DNA of 64,000 nucleotides from Prunus persica. Lineage: Eukaryota; Streptophyta; Magnoliopsida; Rosales; Rosaceae. The stretch lies in NCBI RefSeq assembly GCF_000346465.2, contig NC_034009.1, forward strand, positions 34,141,251 to 34,205,250. Reading direction: 5' to 3'. The position numbers were made by a program, and so were the translations under genes. Positions 1 to 10,773 of this stretch are shown in pieces. The notes below the pieces were generated by a model. The model was not told the origin of the DNA. It ran no database searches and saw only the letters and a program-made list of their open reading frames with translations. Each line of letters starts with the position of its first letter. Within the stretch, counting starts at the first letter, position 1.

Positions 1-1042
1 CAAACAACACAGGCACCGACAACGAAAGAAACGAACTTTGATTTATATCTATTGCCTCTGTTTTTTTTAAATTTTAATTTCCAAAATGAAAACGAAGAAA
101 CAAACAGCAGTTTGGACGAATTGCTCATTTATCTCGGGAGCCCTTAATTCAATTGAATGATTGGTGAGACAGCTTTTTCTTTCACTTTGAACTGAAATCA
201 CGGATTTCAGCTTTCTAAGATCCGATCAGCCAATAATTGTTTCCAAAAAGATTCGATAATGGAGCATAAACAATACAATACAATATACCCAGAACTTTAT
301 CTGCAATCTGCATTATTACCGTGTCATCTACATGTCTTTATCCGTAAATTTTTATGCAAAATTAATGGCTCAAGTTTTGCTTCGACACCGTTCCTTCCTG
401 CACAAACCCAAAAAAAAAAATTAGAAAAAAAAAATATATATATAATCATGCATGTGTGTGGCTGCCTTAGTGCCTAGGCTAGTAGGCTTGGGATTAGGGT
501 TTTAGCTGGTCAGCTTATACATCTGAGAGGTTGCTGTTGGATGGAATCACTTGCTTTTACAAAAGGCTCTCAAACCACAACTCTGTTATTTCATCTTCTC
601 TTGTGTCGTCTATTTGAGTATAATCTTTCATTTCATGCGAGGGACATTAGAATGACCAAGAAACAATATAGCAGTGCCAAATGTTAGCTTGCAGGAAGAG
701 ACGTGTCTTGTTATGCCTTAATATGAGTCATCACTAGATAGATGGATGTGCAAATCAACCAAGTCATCGAGAAACTAGGTACCTTGGATACAAGAAAGAA
801 GTAAAAACATCATCAACATAGAAACTGCCAAAGCAGAAAATATTGTTTCCGAACAAAAAACGCGGAACGAGTAGATCCAATGGCTAGAAAAGACTCGTAG
901 TTCTGCCCCTAAAACATGTTGGGTATTATTGGGAAAGGAAATGATACCTTTTCCATGTATTTGCACTTAACAACAAATATTCCTTGACGCCAAATCTCTC
1001 AAGATTTGAGTTAAAGGAGGAAAAACAAAACAACTAACGAAA
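1..1042. other. intergenic / 3' flank of the gamma carbonic anhydrase gene
   Basis: No credible coding region is seen on either strand. The sequence is AT-rich with a few A-runs (around 411-445). The part just below 1042 is presumably the 3' UTR of the minus-strand gamma carbonic anhydrase gene. Confidence 0.5.
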
Positions 1043-3995
1043 TCATTTTTGGTCCTTTGATGCTTTATCTGGTAATACATTATCTGGAAGAATAAGTTCT
1101 GGGGGAATTTCACGAACAACACCCAGCATTGAGTCATACTCCTCATCCCGTCGAGCAAACTTCTTGCGGAGGACCTTCTCAAACTCGATCTCATCAAAGG
1201 ACTTCCCATTCTCAGCTGCATGGACTTGTGCAAGGTTGGTATAATTGGTGGCTGACTGGGAGATGAAGGCTTTTTCCTCATCTGTGAGCTTCCTCAGGAA
1301 TTTTGCTGGATTACCTCCCCATACCTGCAATATATATTTCACAAATGTATTTTATTGCTTTCTATTAGCTGCCAGAAAGGAAAGCCCAACTTTAGCCTGG
1401 CTAGATAAAGCTGAATCTGAAACCGTAACATAACATTTCCAGCTCGGTAAAAACATTAATAAGGGTTTTGTTTTTACGCAGTACCTATGTTTTAATTGTA
1501 ACAGGATTGCTCAACCGCCAGATATCAAAATAATTTATACACCTCCCCATTTATTTCTAAAATGGACATCAAAGAACAGAAATTTTGCTAGTATAACTCA
1601 ACTTCTTTAACCAGAATCTGTAAAATTTGAAACCCCCACAAAAATCAAATGAGAAGCACTTGGGTATCAATACAGTAGATCAAACTTTGAAATTTTGATC
1701 ACTGGCGGCAGATCATGAGAATGGTCGAAAAAAAAACATAGACTCCCACACCACTCATCCCTGTGTCACTTTATGTCACCCTCCTTGAACATGGTATAAT
1801 TGGGTTAAGCTTGTGCATTCAATAGAGTTCTTAACTAGATGTTAGAATATAACAAGGCCAGGTTGATAGAAGTAAGGCCGTATGGAATTCTTCACTTTGT
1901 CCAGGCACAATCATAACTCATAGAATTTCACATTTTTTTGTTTATTCTTTTGAAAACAAAGTAAAACATGTTCAGGGTCAGTGACCTGGATAGTGATAAC
2001 TGCAATAGATCCAAATTCTCAGCTACTTCTTTTGCATGCTTGTTAAGACTTCCAATATTCTTTGCAAATACATAGATAAAGAGGGTCAGTAGAAGGGATT
2101 TTAAACATACCTCTCCACTGGGGATCCTTGTATTCTGTCTCACCAGGGCTCCAGCAGCGACCATGGCATGTTTCTCAACAACAACACCATCAAGCAGTGT
2201 GGCTCCCATACCAACAAAGGCCTCATCCTCAACAGTACAGCCATGTATAACAGCACTGTGACCTGCTCAATGCAAATTTTTGTTTCACAATTTATAGAAA
2301 ATTAATCAGACTACCATCAGGCTAATTCACATAAAACATATCTCCGACAGCATATTAACTCACCTACAGTAACATTGTCCCCAATAATGGTTGGTAACAC
2401 CTTCCCACTTAAATTAGACTTAGCCACATGGACTAGGGAGTTGTCCTGTATGTTAGTTCCAGATCCAACAACGATGTTGTTCACATCACCTGCGTGCAAA
2501 TAAATTTTACAAATTACCACCAAAATCCGCTATAAATATCCCCCAAAATTTTCCATAGACCAAAACAACTTATATCCATCTACCTAAATGGACAACAAAC
2601 CAGAATTTTCCACGGCCAATAAATCAACTACATGTTAGTGAAGGCCTATATCTAACTAGTTACCACACTATAAAACTACCAAACTACATGGTAAACTAGT
2701 TCAATAACTTTAAGTAGACAATTTGAAAGACAGGCACTACTCTTATCATTGCTAACCTCATATAAAATGAGAAACAGGACACAAATGTATAAAGTTTAAA
2801 CTATGAGAAAGACAAACAAGAACAGCCAATACTGCATATTCCCCCAATAAAAGGTAAGTAATAAGCTGAAGCCTATTTCTAGTTTCATCTCCAAATTGAT
2901 CGTCTTGCCTGAAGATCATTTGATATAAAACTCCACGGATTATGCAAAGTGCATCAGTAACAATTTAAACAAACATGCAAAGAGGTTATCAGCAACATAT
3001 GTATGTATAACCCAACAAATGAAAAGGAATAAAGAGGTTCTACATATGATGCCCAGATCATCAGCTCATCAACAAAAAGAAAGCAGCATAGGAAGAATGT
3101 ACTTTTGTTTTCCAAAAGTCCCACAGTAATTAGAAAATCATGCATACGTCGTTTATTACTGTGCCTCAAAAGGAGTTCTTACCTCTCAAAACACATCCAT
3201 ACCAAATAGAAGACCCTCTTCCCACTTGAACATCGCCAATGACAGAGGCACTTGGGGCCACAAATACATCCTTGTCAACCACAGGAGCTTTATCGAATAT
3301 GTTCATCAAAGTCCGATGCCGAGACACTACAGGAAAGAACATAATCACTACCCTCTTGCATGGAAAAAATAAAGCAAAACCAGAGAACCCTGAATCTTAC
3401 ATGTAAACAAACGAAGGACATGTTATGCTTCAACACATTAGCTTTTCAAAATAGGTGAGCTAAACTACGGATGCAGATTATAAATTTGTCCATTTTCATT
3501 CTTTTAGTTCCTCCCCTTTCTTGATTTTACAAAAATGATAAATATTTCACGATTCCACGAATGCCCATTTAACTCATTTTTAAATTAATACTAGCTTCAT
3601 AGTAATCCACTAGTGGGCAGTGACACACATTCTTACATTTAAGACAATATCCGTAACCGACCAACAATAGTCCAGGAACTAGAAGGAAATTGGCAATGTA
3701 AAACAATCAGGTAAAACTGCAAGCAAAGCCATAGACTTTATACTAATTCTACAGCTGCGATGTTTAAATCAACCCGAAAAGAGAACCAAACATACCATAA
3801 ATTAATAAAGAAAAATTCAATCCGAAATTCAAAGGTTAACATAAAAGATGGATCTAGGGTTAGGAAAAGGCGAGACGTACGCTGCTCTTTGAAGTAGTAG
3901 CTGCCTTGAAGGCGGCTGCCGAGGCGATCAACTGCCTGACCTGTCTCCCTAATCCAGAATCCGACGGTGTATATTACTCTTCCTAAAGTCCCCAT
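1043..3995 (-). CDS. GAMMACA: gamma carbonic anhydrase, mitochondrial (complex I subunit)
   Basis: Five coding exons on the minus strand: 3995-3881, 3326-3183, 2489-2364, 2262-2111 and 1324-1043. All introns are GT-AG. Together they give 272 residues, normal for plant gamma-CAs. The protein is a left-handed beta-helix, seen as hexapeptide turns from about residue 55 to 180, followed by a C-terminal helix. The three zinc-binding His are present at H107 (in LVHVA), H130 and H135 (in GHSAVIHGC). The N-terminus (MGTLGRVIYTVGFWIRETGQ) matches the amphipathic start of the plant CA1/CA2 forms. In plants these proteins form the matrix-facing carbonic anhydrase domain of mitochondrial complex I; this is family knowledge. 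The start is the ATG at 3995, because an in-frame upstream ATG at 4031 adds residues not seen in the family. It is divergent from RER1 and shares its upstream region. I cannot separate CA1 from CA2. Confidence 0.95.
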
Positions 3996-4915
3996 CTTCT
4001 TGTCACTTCCACCAGCTACCAACAGCTCCACTCACTGCCACTCTCTCTGAGTCTCTGTGTAAGTCTGATGTGAAGCAGGCCGGAGAAACAAGGAAATAGC
4101 CCAAATTGGAAGGGGTAGGGTAGAATATACCGCAGCCTTGGGAGGGTAGAATGGGATTTTCATCCTCCCGGTTTTGAAATTACTAAAACATCCCCGCATT
4201 TCCATTTAATTAGCCGCTAAACCAAATGGCCTTTCAAAGACGCGGTTAATGAGTCAGGCACGAAGCGGTTAATGAGTCGGGCACTATGCGGTGCGTTTCG
4301 GCGCCTTTAACCGCGCGGGCGCAATTGGAGACCGCGTGCGAGGTTCTTCCCCTTCCTGGTTTTCTTCCGTTTCTGGAAAAACAGAAACAGATAAACAAGA
4401 ACAAATCGCTTCGTCTTCAACTAGTAAATAAGTTTAGAAATTTACACAGATCCGCTTAGAATTTAGATATAAAAAATAGATTCTCTCATCTGGTACTTCG
4501 CTTTTGTTCGAGGTAAAGCTGTTTTCTATCTCTCCCTCCCTCGATTTCTCTAAATTAGACTAAATTGTTGGATTCGTTGGCATAAAAATCAAACCTACCT
4601 TTGTAATCTCTTTTATTTTCTATGAAGAAATCGTCTTTTGTAATTAGAAAAATGTTTGATCACAGAATGTGTTTGAGAGATTAGTTAGGGTTTTGTTTTC
4701 CGAATTAATTATGTTCCAGAAATTATTTATTTACTTGGGAGCTTGGGAGCTAGGTGAGATTTTCCATTAATATATGCGTGAGTTGAACTGTTTGGCCTTG
4801 CAATCAATCTGGTTTTTGCATACATAAATGATTTTTAGAAACCAGACCAAGTGTAATCTTTTAAATTAAACTATTGCTTCGTTTGGATTCTCAGGAAATT
4901 AGAGGGTAATATTTC
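3996..4915. promoter_or_regulatory. shared divergent promoter and 5' UTRs of gamma-CA (-) and RER1 (+)
   Basis: About 0.9 kb separates two head-to-head start codons. It is AT-rich apart from a GC-rich core at about 4230-4340. A putative RER1 5'-UTR intron runs 4513-4894: donor AG|GTAAAG at 4511-4518 and acceptor TCTCAG ending at 4894. No coding region is seen. Confidence 0.55.
4242..4287. repeat. tandem 23-bp direct repeat in the divergent promoter
   Basis: Two adjacent 23-bp units (4242-4264 and 4265-4287) each start GCGGTTAATGAGTC. The first contains TGAGTCA at 4250-4256, a GCN4/bZIP-like core; the second has TGAGTCG. An inverted copy of the GCGGTTAA core lies at 4307-4314. A regulatory role is inferred only from location between two divergent genes. 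Confidence 0.5.
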
Positions 4916-6134
4916 ATGGAAGGAGTGGGGGCTGATGCTGGCTCTGCTGTGGCGCCGTTTGCCAAGTGGAGAGACGAGTTTTCAAGGACATTTCAGTACT
5001 ATTTGGACCGTTCGACCCCTAACCCTGTCTACAGGTGGCTGGGGACTCTTGCTGTAGCAGCCATTTATGTGCTCCGAGTTTACTATGTTCAAGGGTTTTA
5101 CATTGTGTCGTATGGCCTGGGAATCTATATCTTGAATCTATTGATTGGGTTTCTCTCACCAAAGGTTGATCCTGAGCTTGAAGCCTTGGATGGGGCTTCA
5201 CTGCCAACAAGAGGTTCAGATGAGTTTAAGCCATTCATCCGCCGGCTACCCGAGTTCAAGTTCTGGTAATTGAAGAACTTCCCTTGTCAAAGCTAGTTAT
5301 ATTATGTAAGGAATTGTTTTACTTCCTTTTTTGCGCAGGTGTTTTTTATTTTTGGGGTATGATCTTAAAGTAGGTGTTATAGGCAATTTAAAATGTTTGG
5401 TTACTTATGTGTACGTATTTAAAAGGTGTTTACTATTTAGAATGGAAGAAGTGTGAACTTAGTAGGAAGCCTGATAAGTCAACGTGATCGTTTGTCATTT
5501 ACATTCAGCTGATTGCACCTCAGGAACAACAGAATGACCAAATATATTTTGTGGGTTAAGGCATGGAATGACTTCAGTAGTGAAGATGGTTCTTTGTTGA
5601 TTTGAGGATAGTCATTGGGCACATACATGTATGCAACTAAAGTGTGCGTGTATGTGTGTTGGTATGTGTTTGATGGGTTTTTACGACTACTAATTGAGAA
5701 TTGATGATTTATTCTTTTGCTTATGTGGTTTCAGGTATTCCATTACAAAGGCTTTCTGTGTGGCATTTCTGATGACCTTCTTTTCCATATTTGATGTCCC
5801 TGTTTTCTGGCCCATTCTCCTCTGTTATTGGATTGTTCTTTTTGTTCTTACAATGAAGCGCCAAATTCTGCACATGATTAAGTACAAATATATACCATTC
5901 AGCATCGGGAAGCAGGTGAGAGCTCTAGAATGTCGAACAGCCCCCATTCCCCTTTGATCTCTTAACCATCTCCTCCTCTCCGCCGACGCCTTTTGAAACG
6001 AAATTTGTGGTTGAAAATTTTAATTTTAATTTGAGAGTTTCTGTAAGTGCAACATATTTACTTGTTCCCTTTGGTGGTTCTTACAGAGGTATACAGGGAA
6101 GAAGCCTGCTACAAGTAGTGGTGGTTCAGACTGA
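4916..6134 (+). CDS. RER1: RER1, ER-retention/retrieval receptor
   Basis: Three coding exons: 4916-5265, 5735-5915 and 6087-6134. They give 192 residues, the usual length for RER1. RER1 is a Golgi-resident four-helix membrane protein that returns escaped ER membrane proteins and unassembled subunits in COPI vesicles (family knowledge). Visible hallmarks are the cytosolic N-terminal stretch with [17 protein letters not shown] at about residues 28-44, paired hydrophobic helices at roughly 45-85 and 125-160, the [20 protein letters not shown] region, and a short polar C-terminus with KRYTGKKP-like basic residues. Both introns are GT-AG and the frame is continuous. The 3' UTR runs past 6300. A decayed copy of this gene, keeping only intron and UTR parts, lies at 9158-10230. 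Confidence 0.95.
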
Positions 6135-6668
6135 AACTTTGGCGGTACCAGCTTTTAGGAAAAGTGAACGAGAGAAGTGCAGTGTTCAAGTGTTTCTAGT
6201 TTTTCTGAACACTTTCCATGTTAACACTCAGGAAAATCCGTAGATATGTTGAATTTTGCATACTATTAGGATTTAATGTGCAGTGGCAACTTATCTTGCA
6301 TAAATATATATTCTCACTCTTCATGAATCTGTGTTTTCGTGATATTTTCCTGTATTTTCGTTCTTCTTCTGCTTTACTTGCTGACGAAACAACTTAATAA
6401 AAAATTTCCAGTTGGGATGTGGGAGATTCTGACTTAGGCTTTGAGATGCCAGATAGTCTAGATGTCCAAATCATACACCAAATTGGTGTAACAACCCTCC
6501 AACAACTGAACAACGAAATCACAAGTGCAAGTGTAGTTGTTAAGTTGTTATTACTTGACTTTGTTTTATCAAACCATAAGAATAATTTATGTGACAATAA
6601 GTTTTGTATTTTATAATCTCAAAATTATTTGGGCATGGCCAGCTAATGAGTTCAGGTCTTCTCCCCTC

Positions 6669-6673
<5 letters not shown>

Positions 6674-6719
<46 letters not shown>
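6674..6719. repeat. (TC)n microsatellite, about 23 units
   Basis: An uninterrupted CT dinucleotide tract lies about 50 bp upstream of the broken start codon of the small membrane-protein copy. The corresponding tract in the intact copy (about 10655-10680) is shorter and interrupted. Confidence 0.9.
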
Positions 6720-6723
<4 letters not shown>

Positions 6724-6769
6724 AAAACCCTCAAAACATAATATTTGCCTCCCATCAAACGGGCAACAA

Positions 6770-7019
6770 ATGAGTGGGAGATATTCTTCTTCTGACTGTC
6801 CTCACTCTCGTCACCCCACACTCATTTTCTTCTCAGAGACTTCAAAACCCTAGGATTCAAATGGTAAGAAAATAGCGAGATATGAAAATTTTGTTTCACC
6901 GTGTAGTTGTGCTGTGATTTCTTGACACTTGGAAATTATTGTAACCTCTTCTCTTCTGCTATGTTTGGTAGGTGAGAAAACTGAAGGAATCAAGGATAGA
7001 AGAATGATGGAAATCATCG
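6770..7019 (+). pseudogene. broken copy of the small membrane-anchored protein gene
   Basis: This aligns base by base with the intact gene at 10774-11211, starting at ATG 6770. Relative to that gene it has lost 13 bp after the fourth codon plus two single bases, which shifts and then restores the frame. A further 3-bp loss creates a TAG right after the SETSKP codons. The splice donor after CAAATG (6862 area) and the acceptor TTGGTAG before GTGAGAAAACTG are kept. Exon 2 is colinear only to about 7019, where it runs into sequence shared with the flank of the pectinesterase gene at 18 kb. The rest of the coding sequence is missing. It is therefore disabled by a stop and truncated by an insertion or rearrangement. 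Confidence 0.85.
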
Positions 7020-7212
7020 CAACGAATGAAACTACTAGTATAAAGCAACACACAGCCACCATATATAAACACAGTGGTCCAAGAAATTACAAGAATTTTC
7101 TTCGGTCAATGGAAGAGAGAACTAAAAAAAAAAATCAATTTCTAAACCTGTTGAATTTATTTAAAAAAAAGGCTTTACAAACAAGTTTGTACAAATCTAG
7201 AATATTAGAACC

Positions 7213-8966
7213 TTATAAAAATATAAAGAAGGCCCCCAGAAAACCTAGAGGGGCTGCACCCACTCGAGGAGAACCACTAGTCCGTTCCACATCATTATTC
7301 GACCCCTCAATGATGAGCCATGCAGCGGAAGCGGGAGCCTGCTCTGGGCTATTTCTCCCATTCTCCTTCTCTTTGTTTCCCTCTCCTTCTCCTCCAATGG
7401 GAGTGGGCGTGGCAGTGAGAGATGGAGGTGGAGTGCCTTCTCCTCCAATGAGAGGGGGCGTGGCAGTGAGAACTAGAGGTGGAGTGCCTTCTCCTCCAAT
7501 GGGAGGGGGCGGGGCAGTGAGAGCTCGAGGTGGAGCGGCTTCTCCTCCAATGGGAGCGGGCGTGGCAGTGAGAGCTCGAGGTGGAGCGCCTGGTCTATTT
7601 CTCTCATTCTCCTTCGCTTTGTTTCCTTCTCTTCCAATGGGAGTGGAAGCTCCATGTTGCTCTCCTCCACCTCCTCCTCCGCTGCCGGGACGAACCATAG
7701 TGGGAGCTACATGTTGCCCTCTTCCTCCGTCAAGACCAATTATCGTACGCCGAAGGGCACTAGCCTGAGCCATGAAGGGTGCAAATTCTCTGGTGGTAAG
7801 CTTGTGTGCCCAATTAACTCTTCGTGTTGTCACGGCTCCCGGTCCAAAACAGTTGTATTCCCCATAGAAAACCTTACTGCATGAGCACGTACACATCAAA
7901 TTAAAACCAAACTTCAAAACCGATCAAAGACTAAAATAAATAGAGTAATTAAAAAATTAAGCACTCAAAAATATATACCTTAAGTTGTAGGGTGATAGCC
8001 TCCAACTGTCCCAACCTTGTGGCAGAATTACATTTGACATTCGAGTGTAGGCAAATATGACTCTGGCATATGGCCCCCATGGCCTTCCCAGGAGTGCCGT
8101 TTTGACGCCGGTGATGTTGCACCACAAAAAGGTGAACCCAGATTCCTCTGAAGGAGAAGTTCGTCGTTGGGCCGTTATAGCGCCGTTTTGACCCGAAAGT
8201 GTATGCAAGTGACAATTCTGCAAATTAATCACTTAGTTAATCTCCATATATACTAATTAATATTTAATTAACAATGAAGTAATTAAATGTATACCTCATA
8301 TAAAGAATCAGCGCTTCCAAATATAAAATCAGTGTCTCCTTGAATGTAGCAGTCTTTGTAGTAGTGCTTGCCAATCTCGTCGAATAAGGCATCTTGATGA
8401 GACAAAATTCTGCATCCATAGAATGCTGCTCTGTCTCCTGATACTCTTAGTGCCACTGTTTTGTCACCGGTTCCATATGTATTCTACACTCACCAATTCA
8501 AATTAAGTAAAATTAATTATGTGTTCAATCAATATATATATATATATATAATTCGTAGTCTATAAAATCAAGACTCTATATATACCTGAATTGTGAGTTG
8601 GCGCCCTATGAAATCAGAAGCCCACACAGTGAAGACTGAGGTTTGATTTATCCATCCTGCTTGGTTCCATGTTATTATGGTATGCTCTGTGTTTGTGCCA
8701 CTCATTGTTATAAAGGGTTTGTCTACAGGCACATTAATTTTTTCTTGGTAGACACCAGGTCGAACCAAAATAGACACACGCTTGGCGTTGTTAGAAGGAA
8801 CAGCGTCAATGGCGTCTTGTATTTTAGTGTAGTCACCATTGCCGGACTGATCTACGGTTAGAGAAATTGGTGGGGTTGGGGGTGCTTGAGAGAGCACATC
8901 CGTCACCATAAAAGCATAGAACAACAAGAAGAGCATGGCAAAAGAGAGCTTGATACCACTAGTCAT
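7213..8966 (-). CDS. PME: pectinesterase (PME11-like, no pro-domain) with an expanded C-terminal repeat tail
   Basis: Four exons: 8966-8586, 8483-8295, 8217-7979 and 7876-7213, giving 490 residues. Pectin methylesterases demethylate cell-wall homogalacturonan. There is a signal peptide-like N-terminus (hydrophobic to about residue 27) and no PMEI pro-domain. Motifs from this start include GVYQEK, HQDALFD (Q157/D158), DFIFG (D179) and LGRPWG (R235/W237). The position before TVALRV that is usually the oxyanion Gln is Lys. The reading frame starts at ATG 8966; the further upstream in-frame codon is TTG. After the catalytic fold the frame runs on through a 17-residue repeat encoded by a 51-bp minisatellite, making the tail over 130 residues longer than in the sister gene at 18.1-19.5 kb (356 residues). 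It may be a functional enzyme with a disordered Pro/Ala/Gly tail, or a gene drifting after duplication. Confidence 0.8.
7388..7591. repeat. 51-bp minisatellite, four units, in frame in the pectinesterase tail
   Basis: Four consecutive units (7388-7438, 7439-7489, 7490-7540, 7541-7591) each start TCTCCTCCAATG and end near GGTGGAG(T/C)G(C/G)CT. Because 51 is a multiple of three, each unit adds 17 residues (type GGEGTPPxxLTATPxPI on the minus strand) and keeps the frame. The sister gene at 18.1 kb has only a single partial unit at about 18170-18200. Confidence 0.92.
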
Positions 8967-9157
8967 ATATGGCAAGCTATACGTAGGATTTCATGTCCTA
9001 GGTAAGGAATATATAGAGTTGCTATCCATGCAGAGCTAGGAGTTCAAGTAGCTAAAGCTGTGGCCAAGTTACTCCTTTCAACTCCCTTTATGGATTTAGG
9101 AAAAGTTTCCACGCAGAGCTAAGAGTTTAAACAATAAATGTTTTTCCTCTTTTAATT

Positions 9158-10230
9158 GGGAAAAACAGATAAACACGAACAAATTACTTCGACCTCAACT
9201 AGTACATAAGTTTAGAAATTTGCACAGACCCACTTAGAATTTAGATATGAAACCTACCTTTGTAATCTGTTTTATTTTCCGTAACAAAAATCGTCTTTTG
9301 TGATTAGCAAAATGTTTGATCGTCTTTTGTCAAAGCTAGTCCTGTATTATATAGGAATTGTTTTACTTCCTTTTTTGCTATGGGGTTTTTTTTTTGGGTA
9401 TGATTTAAAGTAAGAAGAGAGTGACCAAATATATTGTGTGGGGAAAGGCATGGCCGCATGGTGGATTTGAGAATAGTCAGTCACAAACACATCGTTCGTT
9501 GTGCAGTGTGCAGATGCACATATGAACTAAAGTGCGCTTGTATGTGTACACGGAAGAAGCCTGCTGCAAATTGCAAGTGGTGGTGACACAGACTGAAACT
9601 AAGTGGTTCCAGCTTTTAGGAAAAGTGCAGTGTTCAAATGCTTTTAGTTTTTGTGAACACTTTCCATGTTACCAAGAATATAACACCACCTTTAATAATG
9701 TGATATGATTAAAAACATGATTTCCAAACAAGTTACTTAAAATATAAGTAATGATTTATTCATGAAAGAAAGAAATAATAAATAAAAGATATTGCAAAAT
9801 ATGCCTAAATGAGATGCACTCTTAAATCGATTCTAATTGATTAAAATCAAGGAAGATCAGGGAAATAAAATCATATTAGATTCCAAAAAAAGTTCCTATT
9901 ATGAGTGCATAAAAAAATGACATGTCTTAACCTTCAAATCAAATGTCTCATATGTGTTAAGTCACAATTCTGAAATTCGGGATTTCTGAGCTGTTTCAAG
10001 CCTGCAGTTTCTGGAAATCAGATACAACAATTTTGCTTCAACTCATTTAGCTAAATGACACTTCTAAACCTATACTAAATTCTAGGAAACACAATTTCAT
10101 ACTAACAGTTAACACTCAGCAAAGTTCGTTGACATGTTGAATTTTGCTTACTATTAGGATTTAATGTGTTGTCGTGATATTTTCCTTTATTTTCATTATT
10201 CTTCTGCTTTGCTTGCTGACGAAACAAAAT
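9158..10230 (+). pseudogene. RER1: RER1 pseudogene: introns and UTRs kept, coding exons deleted
   Basis: Blocks colinear with the intact RER1 locus follow one another. 9158-9320 matches 4380-4660 (5' UTR and leader intron). 9335-9415 matches 5285-5375 (start of intron 1). 9418-9545 matches 5525-5660 (rest of intron 1). 9550-9671 matches 6093-6227 (end of exon 3 and 3' UTR). 10112-10220 matches 6227-6393 (3' flank). Everything between these blocks is gone, including all of coding exons 1 and 2. Only the tail of exon 3 (GAAGAAGCCTGCTGC) remains, and it is frame-disrupted. No functional product is possible. Confidence 0.85.
9672..10107. mobile_element. 436-bp insertion of unknown type with GTTA target duplication
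   Basis: This interrupts the RER1 pseudogene 3' UTR: the parental CCATGTTAACACTCAG (6219-6234) is split so that GTTA occurs at 9668-9671 and again at 10108-10111. The insert is AT-rich and has no coding potential. I see no convincing terminal inverted repeats, so the class is unknown. Confidence 0.55.
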
Positions 10231-10773
10231 TCGGGTGACCTATTCTAGCAGACCCCTCTTTTTATTACAGAAAAATGTTTGCAATTGAGAATTGTACATG
10301 AGCTATAGTGAATGGCGATTCTGAGCATATATTATTATCATGGTATTAAATGGAGGTTGTAAGCAAGGGGGCTGTGCTTGTGATTAGGAAAATCATTTCC
10401 AGGTGGGTTGTGGGAGATTCTGACTACTTAGGCTTTGAGATGCCAGATAGATGTCCAATTCATACACCTAATTGGTATAACAACCCTCCAACAACTGAAC
10501 AACGAAATCACAAGTGCGAGCGTAGTTGTTAATTTGTTATTACTTGACTTTGTTTTATCAAACAATTCATGTGAAAATAATTTTGAGAATTTTATAATCT
10601 CAAAATTATTTGGGCATGGCCAGCTAATGATTTCAGGTCTTCTCCCCTCCTCTTTCTCTCTCTCCCTCTCTCTTCCTCTTTCTGACTTCCAATCCTTCCA
10701 TTAAAACTCTCAAAACATAATATTTTCCTCCCACTAAACCACCAGCTTTTCCTCCACCCCAAACGGGCAACAA

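Larger units (their letters stand above)
7014..9158. repeat. segmental duplicate of the 17974-19625 pectinesterase unit
   Basis: The whole pectinesterase gene with both flanks is shared with 17974-19625. The left edge is the ATCGCAAC...GAATGAAACT motif at 7014-7034, matching 17974-17993. The right edge is the upstream region TTGCTATCCATGCAGAGCTA...TTAATTGGGA, ending at about 9158 and matching up to about 19623. The copy here carries extra sequence near 7035-7125, a repeat expansion at 7388-7591, and a longer upstream stretch near 9060-9140. Confidence 0.85.
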
